Below, piece after piece: positions 39,643 to 46,947 of a stretch of 53,451 nt of DNA. Positions within the stretch are counted from its first letter, which is position 1. The number at the start of each line of letters is the position of its first letter. The notes under the pieces are model-generated. The model ran no database searches. It was not told the DNA's origin and was given only the letters and a program-made list of their open reading frames with translations. Position numbers and translations under genes: made by a program. This DNA comes from Devosia psychrophila (GTDB taxonomy: Bacteria > Pseudomonadota > Alphaproteobacteria > Rhizobiales > Devosiaceae), in NCBI RefSeq assembly GCF_000971275.1, contig NZ_LAPV01000239.1:1-53451 (forward strand), read 5' to 3'.

Positions 39643-40515
39643 CTACCGAACGATGTCTTCGTCCGTGAAACCCTGCAGATAAAGCAAGGCAGTCAGGTCG
39701 CCATGATCGATGCGAATGCCGGCTTCTGCGGCGACGGCAGGCTTGGCATGCAGCGCCACGCCGAAGCCGGCGATGCGGATCATGTCGAGATCATTGGCGC
39801 CATCGCCGACCGCGATAGTCTGGCTCAGCGGCACATTGCGTTCGGTGGCGAGTGCCTCCAGCCGCTGGCGCTTGGTGTTTTTGTCAACGATGGGCTTGGC
39901 TACTGTGCCGGTCAGGGCATCGCCGTCGAATTCGAGCACGTTTGCCATAGCTTCATGGAAGCCGATGCGCTTGCCGAAATAGTCGGCGAAGAAGGTGAAG
40001 CCGCCCGAGACCAGCGCGGTATAGGCGCCATATTCCTTCATGGTTTGCACCAAGGCGCGACCACCTTGAGCAAGGGTGATGGTCTCGCGGCGGATTTCCT
40101 CGATGACCTTGCGCTCGAGCCCCTTGAGCAGGGCTACGCGGGTATCGAGCGCCTGGGCGAAGTCCAGCTCGCCCCGCATGGCGCGGTCGGTGATCTCGGC
40201 GACCTGTTCCTTGATGCCCAAGGCAGCGGCCAGCTCGTCGATGCATTCCTCGTTTATCATGGTGGAATCCATGTCGGCGATAAGGATCTGCTTGCGGCGG
40301 TTTTCGGTCGGCACTACGGCGGCATCGACCCTGCGATGGCCGATGATCTGGCGCGCCAGCGCCAGCGCGTCGGTTGACTTCGGCTCAATGATCTCGCAGG
40401 CAATGGAATGGTTGAGCCAATTCAGCTCGCCACCGACTTCTTTGATGACCGCTTCGGCGAGCTTTGGGTCGAGTTCGGAATCGATAGGATTGGCGATGAG
40501 GCAAAGGACTGGCAT
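39643..40515 (-). CDS. serB: Phosphoserine phosphatase
   Basis: SerB carries out the last step of serine synthesis, dephosphorylating L-phosphoserine; it belongs to the HAD family. Starting at 40515 gives 290 residues. The N-terminal ACT-like part (about 1-75) is followed by the catalytic DMDST (Asp81, Asp83), motif II SGGFTFF, and motif III/IV GDGANDLDMI, with GFGVALHAKP at the C-terminus. The frame stays open to 40725 but that part is antisense to miaA. serB and miaA start 24 bases apart in opposite directions. Confidence 0.94.
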   Translation of the reverse strand: MPVLCLIANPIDSELDPKLAEAVIKEVGGELNWLNHSIACEIIEPKSTDALALARQIIGHRRVDAAVVPTENRRKQILIADMDSTMINEECIDELAAALGIKEQVAEITDRAMRGELDFAQALDTRVALLKGLERKVIEEIRRETITLAQGGRALVQTMKEYGAYTALVSGGFTFFADYFGKRIGFHEAMANVLEFDGDALTGTVAKPIVDKNTKRQRLEALATERNVPLSQTIAVGDGANDLDMIRIAGFGVALHAKPAVAAEAGIRIDHGDLTALLYLQGFTDEDIVR

Positions 40516-40539
40516 GGGGACTTTTCTGAGGAGAATTGT

Positions 40540-41421
40540 GTGACAATCCGGGGTCGCGCCGTCCTGATAGCGGGTCCGACTGCCAGCGGCAAGTCGGCGC
40601 TGGCGCTTGCCATGGCGCAGGAGCAGAACGGCATTGTGGTCAACACCGACGCGATGCAGATTTATGATACGCTGCAGGTGGTTACGGCACGACCTAGCGG
40701 CGCTGAAATGGCGCAGGTGGAGCATCGACTATACGGCACGGTGCCGGCCTCCATGCGGTTTTCGACGGGGCAGTGGCTGACTGCGGTGGCTGAGGTAATC
40801 CAGCAAGCCGATCCGGTACGCCCGCTGATTTTCGTTGGCGGAACAGGGCTTTACTTCGATGCGCTGCTAAATGGATTCGCCGACGTCCCCAAAATATCCG
40901 CTGAGCTCACGCTTCAAGTTCAAGAAGAGATTCAAGGGCTTGATGGCGAGCAGCGGCTCGATCTACTGCGCTCCGAAGATCCAGTCGCTGCCGGGCGGCT
41001 CAAGGTGGCCGACCCGCAGCGCCTGATCCGTGCCTTGGCGGTCAAACGCGCTACAGGCCGCATGCTGTCCAGCTTCCAGGACGAAATGTCTGCAAGCCTG
41101 CTGGCTGATTTTTCTACTATTGATCGCATGGTTCTGGACCCGGATCGAGATGTGCTGCGCATGCGAATCGCCCTGCGGTTCGAGGCGATGTTTTCAAATG
41201 GGGCCGTGGACGAGGTGACGGCACTGCGGGTGCTCGAACTCGACCCGGCAGTGTCCGTGATGAAGGCGATCGGCGTGCGCGAAATCGGTGACTGGCTCGA
41301 CGGAGTGATTAGCCGCGACGAGGCGATCAAGCTGGCGACCATCGCTACCCAGCAATATGCCAAGCGACAGCGGACGTGGTTTCGCAACCGGTTCAGCGAT
41401 TGGACCCGGCGCGCGGTCTAG
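40540..41421 (+). CDS. miaA: tRNA dimethylallyltransferase
   Basis: MiaA adds a dimethylallyl group to A37 of tRNAs that read codons starting with U. GTG 40540 follows GAGGAG and gives 293 residues; the frame extending to 40408 overlaps serB and lacks homology. P-loop GPTASGKS (12-19), VVNTDAMQIYDTLQVVTARP (in part), VEHRLYG, FVGGTGLYFDALL and the C-terminal RQRTWFRNRF are all family motifs. It is convergent with the MATE gene and overlaps its stop by 4 bases. Confidence 0.95.
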   Translation: MTIRGRAVLIAGPTASGKSALALAMAQEQNGIVVNTDAMQIYDTLQVVTARPSGAEMAQVEHRLYGTVPASMRFSTGQWLTAVAEVIQQADPVRPLIFVGGTGLYFDALLNGFADVPKISAELTLQVQEEIQGLDGEQRLDLLRSEDPVAAGRLKVADPQRLIRALAVKRATGRMLSSFQDEMSASLLADFSTIDRMVLDPDRDVLRMRIALRFEAMFSNGAVDEVTALRVLELDPAVSVMKAIGVREIGDWLDGVISRDEAIKLATIATQQYAKRQRTWFRNRFSDWTRRAV

Positions 41422-42830
41422 CGGGCGCGCATCAGCCCGAGACGTTCGCGTAGGGCGAAGCGGGTGACAAGGACGACCGCGACAAAGGCCAGGCCAGCGG
41501 CGAGGCCGATCCAGATGCCGACGCCGCGCCAGCCGACGACGAAGCCGAGGATGTAGGCGATGGGCAGGCCCACGGCCCAGTAGCCGAAGATCGCCAAGAC
41601 CATTGGTATCTTGGTGTCGCTCAATCCGCGCAGGGCATGGGCGGCGGTGACCTGGGCGCCGTCGACGAGCTGGAACACGCCGGCCACGACGAGGAAGGTC
41701 GCAGCCAGTGCGAGGGCGTTTGCATTTTCAGGGACGTGCGGGTCGAGGAACAGGGTGACGATACTCGGGCCCATGGTGAGGAACAGGGTGCAGGTCAGCG
41801 CCATGAAGCCGGTGCCGAGGACAAAAGCGGTCCAACCGGCCTTGCGAACGCCCTCCGGGTCGCTGCGGCCATAGGCCGTGCCAACGCGAACGGTGGCGGC
41901 GATGCCGAGGCCCAGCGGCACCATGAAGGCCATGGAGGCGCATTGCAGGGCGATGGCGTGGGCTGCCACCTCGTCAGTGCCTAGACGGCCCATCAGCAAG
42001 GCAGCGGCGGTGAACAGACCGACTTCGGCCAGTACGGTCAGCCCGATTGGCGTGCCGATGCGGAAGATTTCGCGGAATCGGAACCAGTCGGGCTTCCAGA
42101 ACCGCGCCAGAACGTGGAAGCGCTTGAGCCGGCGATGGCGCAGCACGTAACCCACCATCATCAGGAACATGGCAATGTTGGTCACCAGCGTCGCGATGGC
42201 GGCGCCGCGTAACTCAAGCCGCGGAATGCCGAAGTGCCCAAAGATCAGCACATAGGCGATCGCCGCGTTGAGCAGCACGCCGAGCACGGTGATGATCAGG
42301 ATGGCGCGGGTGGCGTCGAAGGCCGAGAGCAGCGAGCGGAAGGCAATAATACCGAGGGCCGGAAACAGCGACCAAGCGGCGATCTGGATGAAGGTCTCCG
42401 CCATGAGTGTCGCTGCCGGGTCCTGGCCCAGCAAGCCGAAGATCGGGCGGATCTGCAGCACGATGGGAACTAGAACCATGGCCAGCGCGATGGCCGCCCA
42501 GCATCCCTGCCGGACGATCCGGCGGACGGCCTTGATGTCCCGCGACCCGCGTGCCTGCGCGACCAGTGGCGCGACGGCGCCGACAAGGCCTACGCCGCCG
42601 ACGAGAAATGGCATCAGGAAAGTGACGGCCAGGGTGCCGGCCGCAAGATAGCTCGAACCGAGCCAGCCGAGCAGAATGACATCGGTGGTATGCAGCGCAT
42701 TCTGCGCAAGTTGCGCGATGACAAGCGGCCAAGCCAAGGTAAAAGTGGCGCGCAACTCGGCAATCCAGCTAGCCCTGCTAGAAATAGTTTCGGCGGCAAC
42801 GCTGGGTGCAGCCGTGATCTGGTCGCTCAT
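41418..42830 (-). CDS. MATE-family multidrug efflux transporter (NorM type)
   Basis: A 470-residue inner-membrane antiporter that exports cationic compounds with Na+ or H+. Twelve hydrophobic segments are evident; ALHTTDVILLGWLGSSYLAA in the first repeat and a matching GLFTAAALLMGRLGTDEVAA (near 265-290) in the second show the two-bundle MATE symmetry. The N-terminal 20 residues are a hydrophilic tail. The drug range cannot be told. It is divergent from the DUF423 gene, 65 bases away. Confidence 0.93.
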   Translation of the reverse strand: MSDQITAAPSVAAETISSRASWIAELRATFTLAWPLVIAQLAQNALHTTDVILLGWLGSSYLAAGTLAVTFLMPFLVGGVGLVGAVAPLVAQARGSRDIKAVRRIVRQGCWAAIALAMVLVPIVLQIRPIFGLLGQDPAATLMAETFIQIAAWSLFPALGIIAFRSLLSAFDATRAILIITVLGVLLNAAIAYVLIFGHFGIPRLELRGAAIATLVTNIAMFLMMVGYVLRHRRLKRFHVLARFWKPDWFRFREIFRIGTPIGLTVLAEVGLFTAAALLMGRLGTDEVAAHAIALQCASMAFMVPLGLGIAATVRVGTAYGRSDPEGVRKAGWTAFVLGTGFMALTCTLFLTMGPSIVTLFLDPHVPENANALALAATFLVVAGVFQLVDGAQVTAAHALRGLSDTKIPMVLAIFGYWAVGLPIAYILGFVVGWRGVGIWIGLAAGLAFVAVVLVTRFALRERLGLMRAR

Positions 42831-42895
42831 TTGATTGTCCTACTCGCGGCGATTGATCTAGAGGAAAGCTCTCCAATGCGGAAGAGGGCACACCG

Positions 42896-43261
42896 ATGGC
42901 TGGCGATAGGGACACGATGCGGCTGGTGCTGGCAGCAGCCGGGCTGATCGGCGCTGCAGGCGTTGCCAGCGCTGCGGCCGCCTCGCATGCCGGGGAGTCG
43001 CGTAACCTGGCTGCCATTGCCGCCATATGCCTCTCGCACGGACCGGCTTTGCTGGCGCTTGGCCTCTTTGGTCAGGGCCGGTTGCTGGGTTTGGCGAGCG
43101 TGCTTATTGCTGCGGGCACGATGATCTTTGCCGGCGATCTCGGCATGCGGGAATGGGTTGGCCATGGCCTGTTCCCCGGTGCGGCGCCCATAGGAGGCGT
43201 CGGCATGATCGGCGGTTGGCTGGTCATCGTCGTGGCCGGGGCACTGTGGCGTCGGGCCTGA
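42896..43261 (+). CDS. DUF423 small membrane protein
   Basis: A 121-residue protein with four hydrophobic segments, of the DUF423 (YgdD) family of unknown function. AAAGLIGAAGVASAAAASHAG is the N-terminal helix plus the conserved His, and GTMIFAGDLGMREWVGHG (about 77-94) with APIGGVGMIGGW matches the family core. The start at 42896 is preceded by GAAGAGGG; Met8 is an alternative. Confidence 0.82.
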   Translation: MAGDRDTMRLVLAAAGLIGAAGVASAAAASHAGESRNLAAIAAICLSHGPALLALGLFGQGRLLGLASVLIAAGTMIFAGDLGMREWVGHGLFPGAAPIGGVGMIGGWLVIVVAGALWRRA

Positions 43262-43350
43262 CAATTTTAGTTAATTTTGTTTTGGTGTTAGCTGGAACCA
43301 ATCACAGCGCCGTGCATTTCCGCCTCGATAGTTTTCCTGGAGGGTTTCCA

Positions 43351-43623
43351 ATGCATAAGATCCTGATAATCGCCGCAACCTGCCTGTCAATGGCCGCCTG
43401 CACCACCACGCAGCAGGGTGCCGCTATCGGCGCTGTTGGCGGTGGCGTAATTGGCGCTGCTGCAGGCGGTAGCGTGCTCAGCACCGCCGTTGGTGCTGGT
43501 GTCGGCGCTGTTGTTGGCGCTGCTGCCGGTGACGTTGTCGGTCGCTCGAGCAGCGGGAACAATGTTTGCGTTTACCAGCGCCCAGATGGCAGCCGCTATC
43601 GCGACACTTGCCCACGCGGCTAA
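43351..43623 (+). CDS. Glycine-zipper lipoprotein
   Basis: A 90-residue lipoprotein. The signal peptide MHKILIIAATCLSMAAC ends in a lipobox with the modified Cys at 17. The middle has two glycine-zipper repeats (GAAIGAVGGGVIGAAAGG and GAGVGAVVGAAAGDVVG), as in YMGG-like outer-membrane proteins. The C-terminus has two Cys (NNVCVYQRPDGSRYRDTCP) that may form a disulphide. ATG 43351 follows GGAGGG. Its role is unknown; members often appear in the cell envelope. A strong hairpin follows. Confidence 0.85.
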   Translation: MHKILIIAATCLSMAACTTTQQGAAIGAVGGGVIGAAAGGSVLSTAVGAGVGAVVGAAAGDVVGRSSSGNNVCVYQRPDGSRYRDTCPRG

Positions 43624-43670
43624 CGAGAGTTGCAGCATCGCCCCATGCTGCATGCGCCCCAAGGCGCAAC

Positions 43671-43709
43671 AGGCACTCGGCCCGGAGAAATCCGGGCCGA
43701 GTGCCTCTT
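43671..43709 (+). terminator. Terminator after the glycine-zipper gene
   Basis: A perfect 16-bp stem: AGGCACTCGGCCCGGA (43671-43686) with its complement (43691-43706), GAAA tetraloop, then CTTT. Confidence 0.85.
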
Positions 43710-43767
43710 TGAATAATGAACTGACTTGAATTTATGAAATCGAACGGCCATATTTCGACCCTGCGTT

Positions 43768-43773
43768 TATAAT
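43768..43773 (+). promoter_or_regulatory. Possible -10 box of the cold-shock gene
   Basis: TATAAT lies 81 bases before the cold-shock ATG, leaving a leader of about 75 bases. No good -35 is visible at 16-18 bases upstream, so this rests on the -10 alone. Confidence 0.4.
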
Positions 43774-43854
43774 TTGCGCTGACTGGGCTCTAGACTAACA
43801 GGCCCAATTTCAACCCTACCCGCTTCGGCGGTGTCCACTGCGAGGACTACTTCT

Positions 43855-44070
43855 ATGGCTGCCATCAACGGTACCGTAAAATTCTTCAACACGACCAAGG
43901 GCTTCGGCTTTATCTCGCCCGATAACGGCGGCAAGGATGCCTTCGTCCATATCTCCGCCGTTCAGCGTTCAGGCCTGCAGGGCCTGTATGAGAACGACAA
44001 GGTAACCTACGAGATCGAGACCGGCCGTGATGGCAAGGAATCGGCGACCAACCTGACGCTGCTGAGCTAA
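43855..44070 (+). CDS. Cold-shock domain protein (CspA family)
   Basis: A 71-residue single cold-shock domain that binds single-stranded RNA/DNA as a chaperone. RNP1 is KGFGFI (about 16-21) and RNP2 DAFVHISAV (about 30-38). NGTVKFFNTTKGFGFISPD and ATNLTLL at the end are family-typical. ATG 43855 is preferred to an upstream frame from 43831, since homologues begin about here and GAGGA lies upstream. Monocistronic, followed by a terminator. Confidence 0.94.
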   Translation: MAAINGTVKFFNTTKGFGFISPDNGGKDAFVHISAVQRSGLQGLYENDKVTYEIETGRDGKESATNLTLLS

Positions 44071-44090
44071 GCTCAAAAGATCTGTTTTCG

Positions 44091-44114
44091 AAGGGCCCCA
44101 CGGGGCCCTTTTTT
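44091..44114 (+). terminator. Rho-independent terminator after the cold-shock gene
   Basis: GGGCCCC (44093-44099) pairs with GGGGCCC (44102-44108), with AA opposite the start of six T residues at 44109-44114. Confidence 0.9.
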
Positions 44115-44206
44115 GTTGGCGTCGCACAGGGGGGATGCGCCGGGGTCGACTCGACAGTCGGGCTGGCGCAAACGTGTCTCCGGAACAAACAGATCGAGGG
44201 CGGTCC

Positions 44207-44656
44207 ATGCTGCTTGAATTCCTGCGCCATTGGAGCCCGAGGGTCGACCACATCCCTGGCACCAGGCAGTCGGGCGCTCTGCCCTATAGCGTCATCGAGA
44301 ATCGCGTGGTGTTCCTGCTGGTGACTTCACGGCGCACCGGACGCTGGATTTTTCCCAAGGGTTCGATCAGCACCGGCATGACGGCCTGGGACAGCGCCGC
44401 CAAAGAAGCGCTGGAAGAAGCCGGCGTCACTGGCCAGATCGCTAAGGAGCCCGCCGGCAGCTATCAAAATTCGGACAAGGGCATGGTGGTCGATGTCGAC
44501 CTGTATCCACTCCGCGTCGATGCGCAGCATGAGACGTGGGACGAGATGGACCAGCGGCTTCGACACTGGGCCCTGCTAGCAGAAACGCGCCGCCTGCTGG
44601 ATGATCGTTCGCTGGTGCGGATTGCCGAGAGCTTTCACAAGCAACTAGCGACTTAG
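44207..44656 (+). CDS. NUDIX hydrolase
   Basis: A 149-residue hydrolase of nucleoside-diphosphate-linked compounds. ATG 44207 has GAGGG eight bases upstream. The Nudix box reads GSISTGMTAWDSAAKEALEEAGV (in part GSISTGMT / AAKEALEEAGV), so Glu and Arg of the standard GX5EX7REUXEEXGU are Met and Lys; the EALEEAGV metal-binding part is intact. This degenerate box with WIFPKG before it is typical of a rhizobial subgroup. Substrate unknown. Convergent with the PiT gene. Confidence 0.88.
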   Translation: MLLEFLRHWSPRVDHIPGTRQSGALPYSVIENRVVFLLVTSRRTGRWIFPKGSISTGMTAWDSAAKEALEEAGVTGQIAKEPAGSYQNSDKGMVVDVDLYPLRVDAQHETWDEMDQRLRHWALLAETRRLLDDRSLVRIAESFHKQLAT

Positions 44657-44660
44657 CACG

Positions 44661-46091
44661 TCACCCAGTGAAGGCAAGCAGGACGCGGTAGACCGTGGCT
44701 GCGAGAATGGCGGACGCGGGCAGGGTAACTACCCAGGCCGCTGCTATCTGGGCAACCTTGAGGCGCCTCACCAGATAACGTCGTTCATTACGGCGCTCGC
44801 GTGCCAAGGCCTGTTCGGGCCGGTCGTTGAGCGTGGACGCATCCACCAGGCTTGCCCTCACCGGCACGGCGGCGCCGTTCATGTTGCGGATGGCGAGGAA
44901 TTCGCGCACGAAGCCGACGCCAAACACTGCGCCGACCGCGACATGGGTTGACGAGACGGGCAAGCCCAAAACCGATGCGGTCAGCACTGTAACCGCCGCT
45001 GACAGGGCGACGCAGAAGGCGCGGATTTCATTGAGCTTGGTGATCTGCTCGCCGACGGTGTGGATGACGCGGGGGCCGAACAGCGCGATGCCTACCGCAA
45101 TGCCGGCCGCGCCGATTGCCAGTTCCCAGGGCACCACATGAAATGCATCGTTGGCCGCGAGATGCGCGGCGCGCACGATGGCGACCAGCGGCCCCAGCGC
45201 ATTGGCAACATCGTTGGCGCCGTGGGCAAAGGACAACAATGCGGCGGCCACGATCAGCGGCGGCCGGAACAGCGTGGCCACCTGCTTCTTGCGGTTGTTC
45301 AGCCCGAGCGAGCGCATCCGCACCCAAGGCATTGAAATCAGGTAGCCGATAGCGGCGGCGGCGAGGCCCACCAGCAGCGTTGGCACCAGACCGGGCTGCC
45401 ACCATTGGGTCAGTGCCTTGGTCGCCAGATACATGGCAAAAATGCCGGACATGGCGGCGACGAGAATGGGCACCCAGATACGGGCTGCGGCGAGCTTGTT
45501 GGCCCGGCGGGTGATGGTGCGGCGAATTGCGGAGTGAAGGCCCGCTGCAAACACCGCGCCGAGCACAGGCGACAGCATCCAGCTCACTGCTATCATGCCG
45601 ACCGTGGGCCAACTTACCGCGCCCATACCCGCGGCAGCTACGGCAGCGCCGACAATGCCGCCGATTATGGCGTGGGTGGTCGAAACCGGAGCGCCGACAA
45701 AGGTGGATGCGTTGACCCAGAGCGCTGCGGCAAGCAAGGCCGAGATCATGACCTGGATCATCGTCAGCGAGGAAAAGCCGGCATTGAGCGAAATGATGTC
45801 GTTGGCGACCGTATCGACCACATCGCCACCGGCCAGCAGCGCGCCCGCAGCGTCGAAACTTGCCGCAATGGCCAGCGCCATACCCATGGTTAGCGCCTTG
45901 GCGCCGACCGCAGGCCCCACATTGTTGGCGACATCATTGGCGCCGATATTTAGCGCCATGTAGCCCGCCGCAACGGCGCCAATAATGACCAGCCACTGCA
46001 TCGGCCCGGCGGGCAGGACCATGCCGGCGGTGATCGCCGCCAGCGCCAGGAAAATCATTGCAATGCCAAGAGGCAGGATAGTCCGTGGCAT
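44661..46091 (-). CDS. PiT-family inorganic phosphate transporter
   Basis: A 476-residue inner-membrane symporter for low-affinity phosphate (or sulphate) uptake with H+ or Na+. The two PiT signatures are present as an inverted repeat: NIGANDVANNVGPAVGAKALT (near 48-68, in part) and FAHGANDVANALGPLVA (near 288-304), with PVSTTHAIIGG and PVSSTHVAVGA each downstream. About ten membrane helices are seen. The C-terminal 50 residues include an Arg/Glu-rich loop before the last helix. A PhoU-like accessory gene is not adjacent, and no Pho box is seen upstream. Confidence 0.93.
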   Translation of the reverse strand: MPRTILPLGIAMIFLALAAITAGMVLPAGPMQWLVIIGAVAAGYMALNIGANDVANNVGPAVGAKALTMGMALAIAASFDAAGALLAGGDVVDTVANDIISLNAGFSSLTMIQVMISALLAAALWVNASTFVGAPVSTTHAIIGGIVGAAVAAAGMGAVSWPTVGMIAVSWMLSPVLGAVFAAGLHSAIRRTITRRANKLAAARIWVPILVAAMSGIFAMYLATKALTQWWQPGLVPTLLVGLAAAAIGYLISMPWVRMRSLGLNNRKKQVATLFRPPLIVAAALLSFAHGANDVANALGPLVAIVRAAHLAANDAFHVVPWELAIGAAGIAVGIALFGPRVIHTVGEQITKLNEIRAFCVALSAAVTVLTASVLGLPVSSTHVAVGAVFGVGFVREFLAIRNMNGAAVPVRASLVDASTLNDRPEQALARERRNERRYLVRRLKVAQIAAAWVVTLPASAILAATVYRVLLAFTG

Positions 46092-46181
46092 TGGTGGCTT
46101 GGCGGTCCTGAAGGTTTGAAGACGCTTCTATGGACTATGGTTTGATGGCTTTGTCGATTCAAATGCGGGACTAGTTGTTGC

Positions 46182-46628
46182 CTAGTTTTTGGCCAGTTCG
46201 CGCCCCAGGGCATCCAGCAGGTCGGAGGTGCCGCGCTTGCGCTGTTCCATGTTGTCGAGGCCGTCGAGGAAGCAGCCGTGTTCGGTGACGGTCATGCGGG
46301 TGCCGCTGCCTTCGGCAAACAGCTCGATGGCGGCGACGGACACCGAAATGCGCTTGCCGCCCATGGTCATGTAATAGGTGTAGATGATGCGATTGTTCTC
46401 GACGATGTCCTGGTAGAGGACGTCGAAGCCAAACTCGCCGTCACCTTCACCGCCCATGACCAGCTCGCGTCCGCCCTCGCGGAAATCGAACTCGGCCGGG
46501 GCGGTGCCGTCGCCAAACCAGGTTGCCTTGACCGCCGGGTCGGACCAAGCGCGGAATACGCGTGCAGGACTGGCGGGATAGGTGCGTTCCAGCACGAAGG
46601 TGCCATGGGCGATGGATCGGTCGGTCAT
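46182..46628 (-). CDS. SRPBCC / AHSA1-domain protein
   Basis: A 148-residue protein of the START/Bet v1-like fold, AHSA1 subgroup. GTFVLERTYPASPARVFRAWSD (in part) and TWFGDGTAPAEFDFREGGRE, then the strand GTRMTVTEHGCFLDGLDN with the C-terminal helix RKRGTSDLLDALGRELAKN, are as in such proteins. They bind small hydrophobic ligands, and are often coded with an ArsR repressor, which is absent here. Function unknown. Confidence 0.85.
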   Translation of the reverse strand: MTDRSIAHGTFVLERTYPASPARVFRAWSDPAVKATWFGDGTAPAEFDFREGGRELVMGGEGDGEFGFDVLYQDIVENNRIIYTYYMTMGGKRISVSVAAIELFAEGSGTRMTVTEHGCFLDGLDNMEQRKRGTSDLLDALGRELAKN

Positions 46629-46722
46629 TGGTGGTCTCCTTATTGACTGTTAAGCGCTACGTTAAGTGATCGTATCTGAGCGGTCAATAGTTAGGCGGAA
46701 CATTTAGTGTTTGGCCGGGGCC

Positions 46723-46752
46723 TTGACACATTCGGCGCAATGACCCTATCAG
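46723..46752 (+). promoter_or_regulatory. Promoter of the ilvIH leader
   Basis: TTGACA (46723-46728) and TATCAG (46747-46752), 18 bases apart, lie just before the leader peptide at 46781. This is the best sigma-70-type match in the window. Confidence 0.7.
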
Positions 46753-46780
46753 TACGTCCGTAATTTCAAGGAGAGGTCCC

Positions 46781-46831
46781 GTGCGGGCACTCATTCTCGT
46801 AGTAGGCAGGCGCATCAGCAACGTGGGATAA
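46781..46831 (+). CDS. ilvIH leader peptide (branched-chain attenuator)
   Basis: The GTG at 46781 follows AAGGAG and encodes 16 residues, MRALILVVGRRISNVG, of which seven are Leu, Ile or Val, with LILVV together. A terminator lies 31 bases downstream and acetolactate synthase follows. This is the known attenuator plan for branched-chain synthesis: ribosome stalling at Leu/Ile/Val codons would favour read-through. The segment 46781-46787 can pair with 46835-46841 as an alternative fold; the exact antiterminator is inferred. Confidence 0.82.
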   Translation: MRALILVVGRRISNVG

Positions 46832-46862
46832 GTTCCCGCGCGATAGCTGGTGCGCCGAAAAC

Positions 46863-46886
46863 AGGTCCCGAACGGGGCCTTTTTTA
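46863..46886 (+). terminator. Attenuator terminator of the ilvIH leader
   Basis: AGGTCCC (46863-46869) pairs with GGGGCCT (46874-46880) with one G-U pair and a GAAC loop, then a T-tract to 46885. It lies between the leader stop and ilvI. Confidence 0.85.
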
Positions 46887-46947
46887 TTGCCCGGTTTTTG
46901 CCGCTACGAGACTGGGCTCCCAACTAGACTTTTGGAAGGAAGAGACG

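Noticed and set aside
46684..46923. 79-codon minus-strand open frame upstream of ilvI
   Set aside because: It is antisense to the promoter, leader peptide and attenuator.
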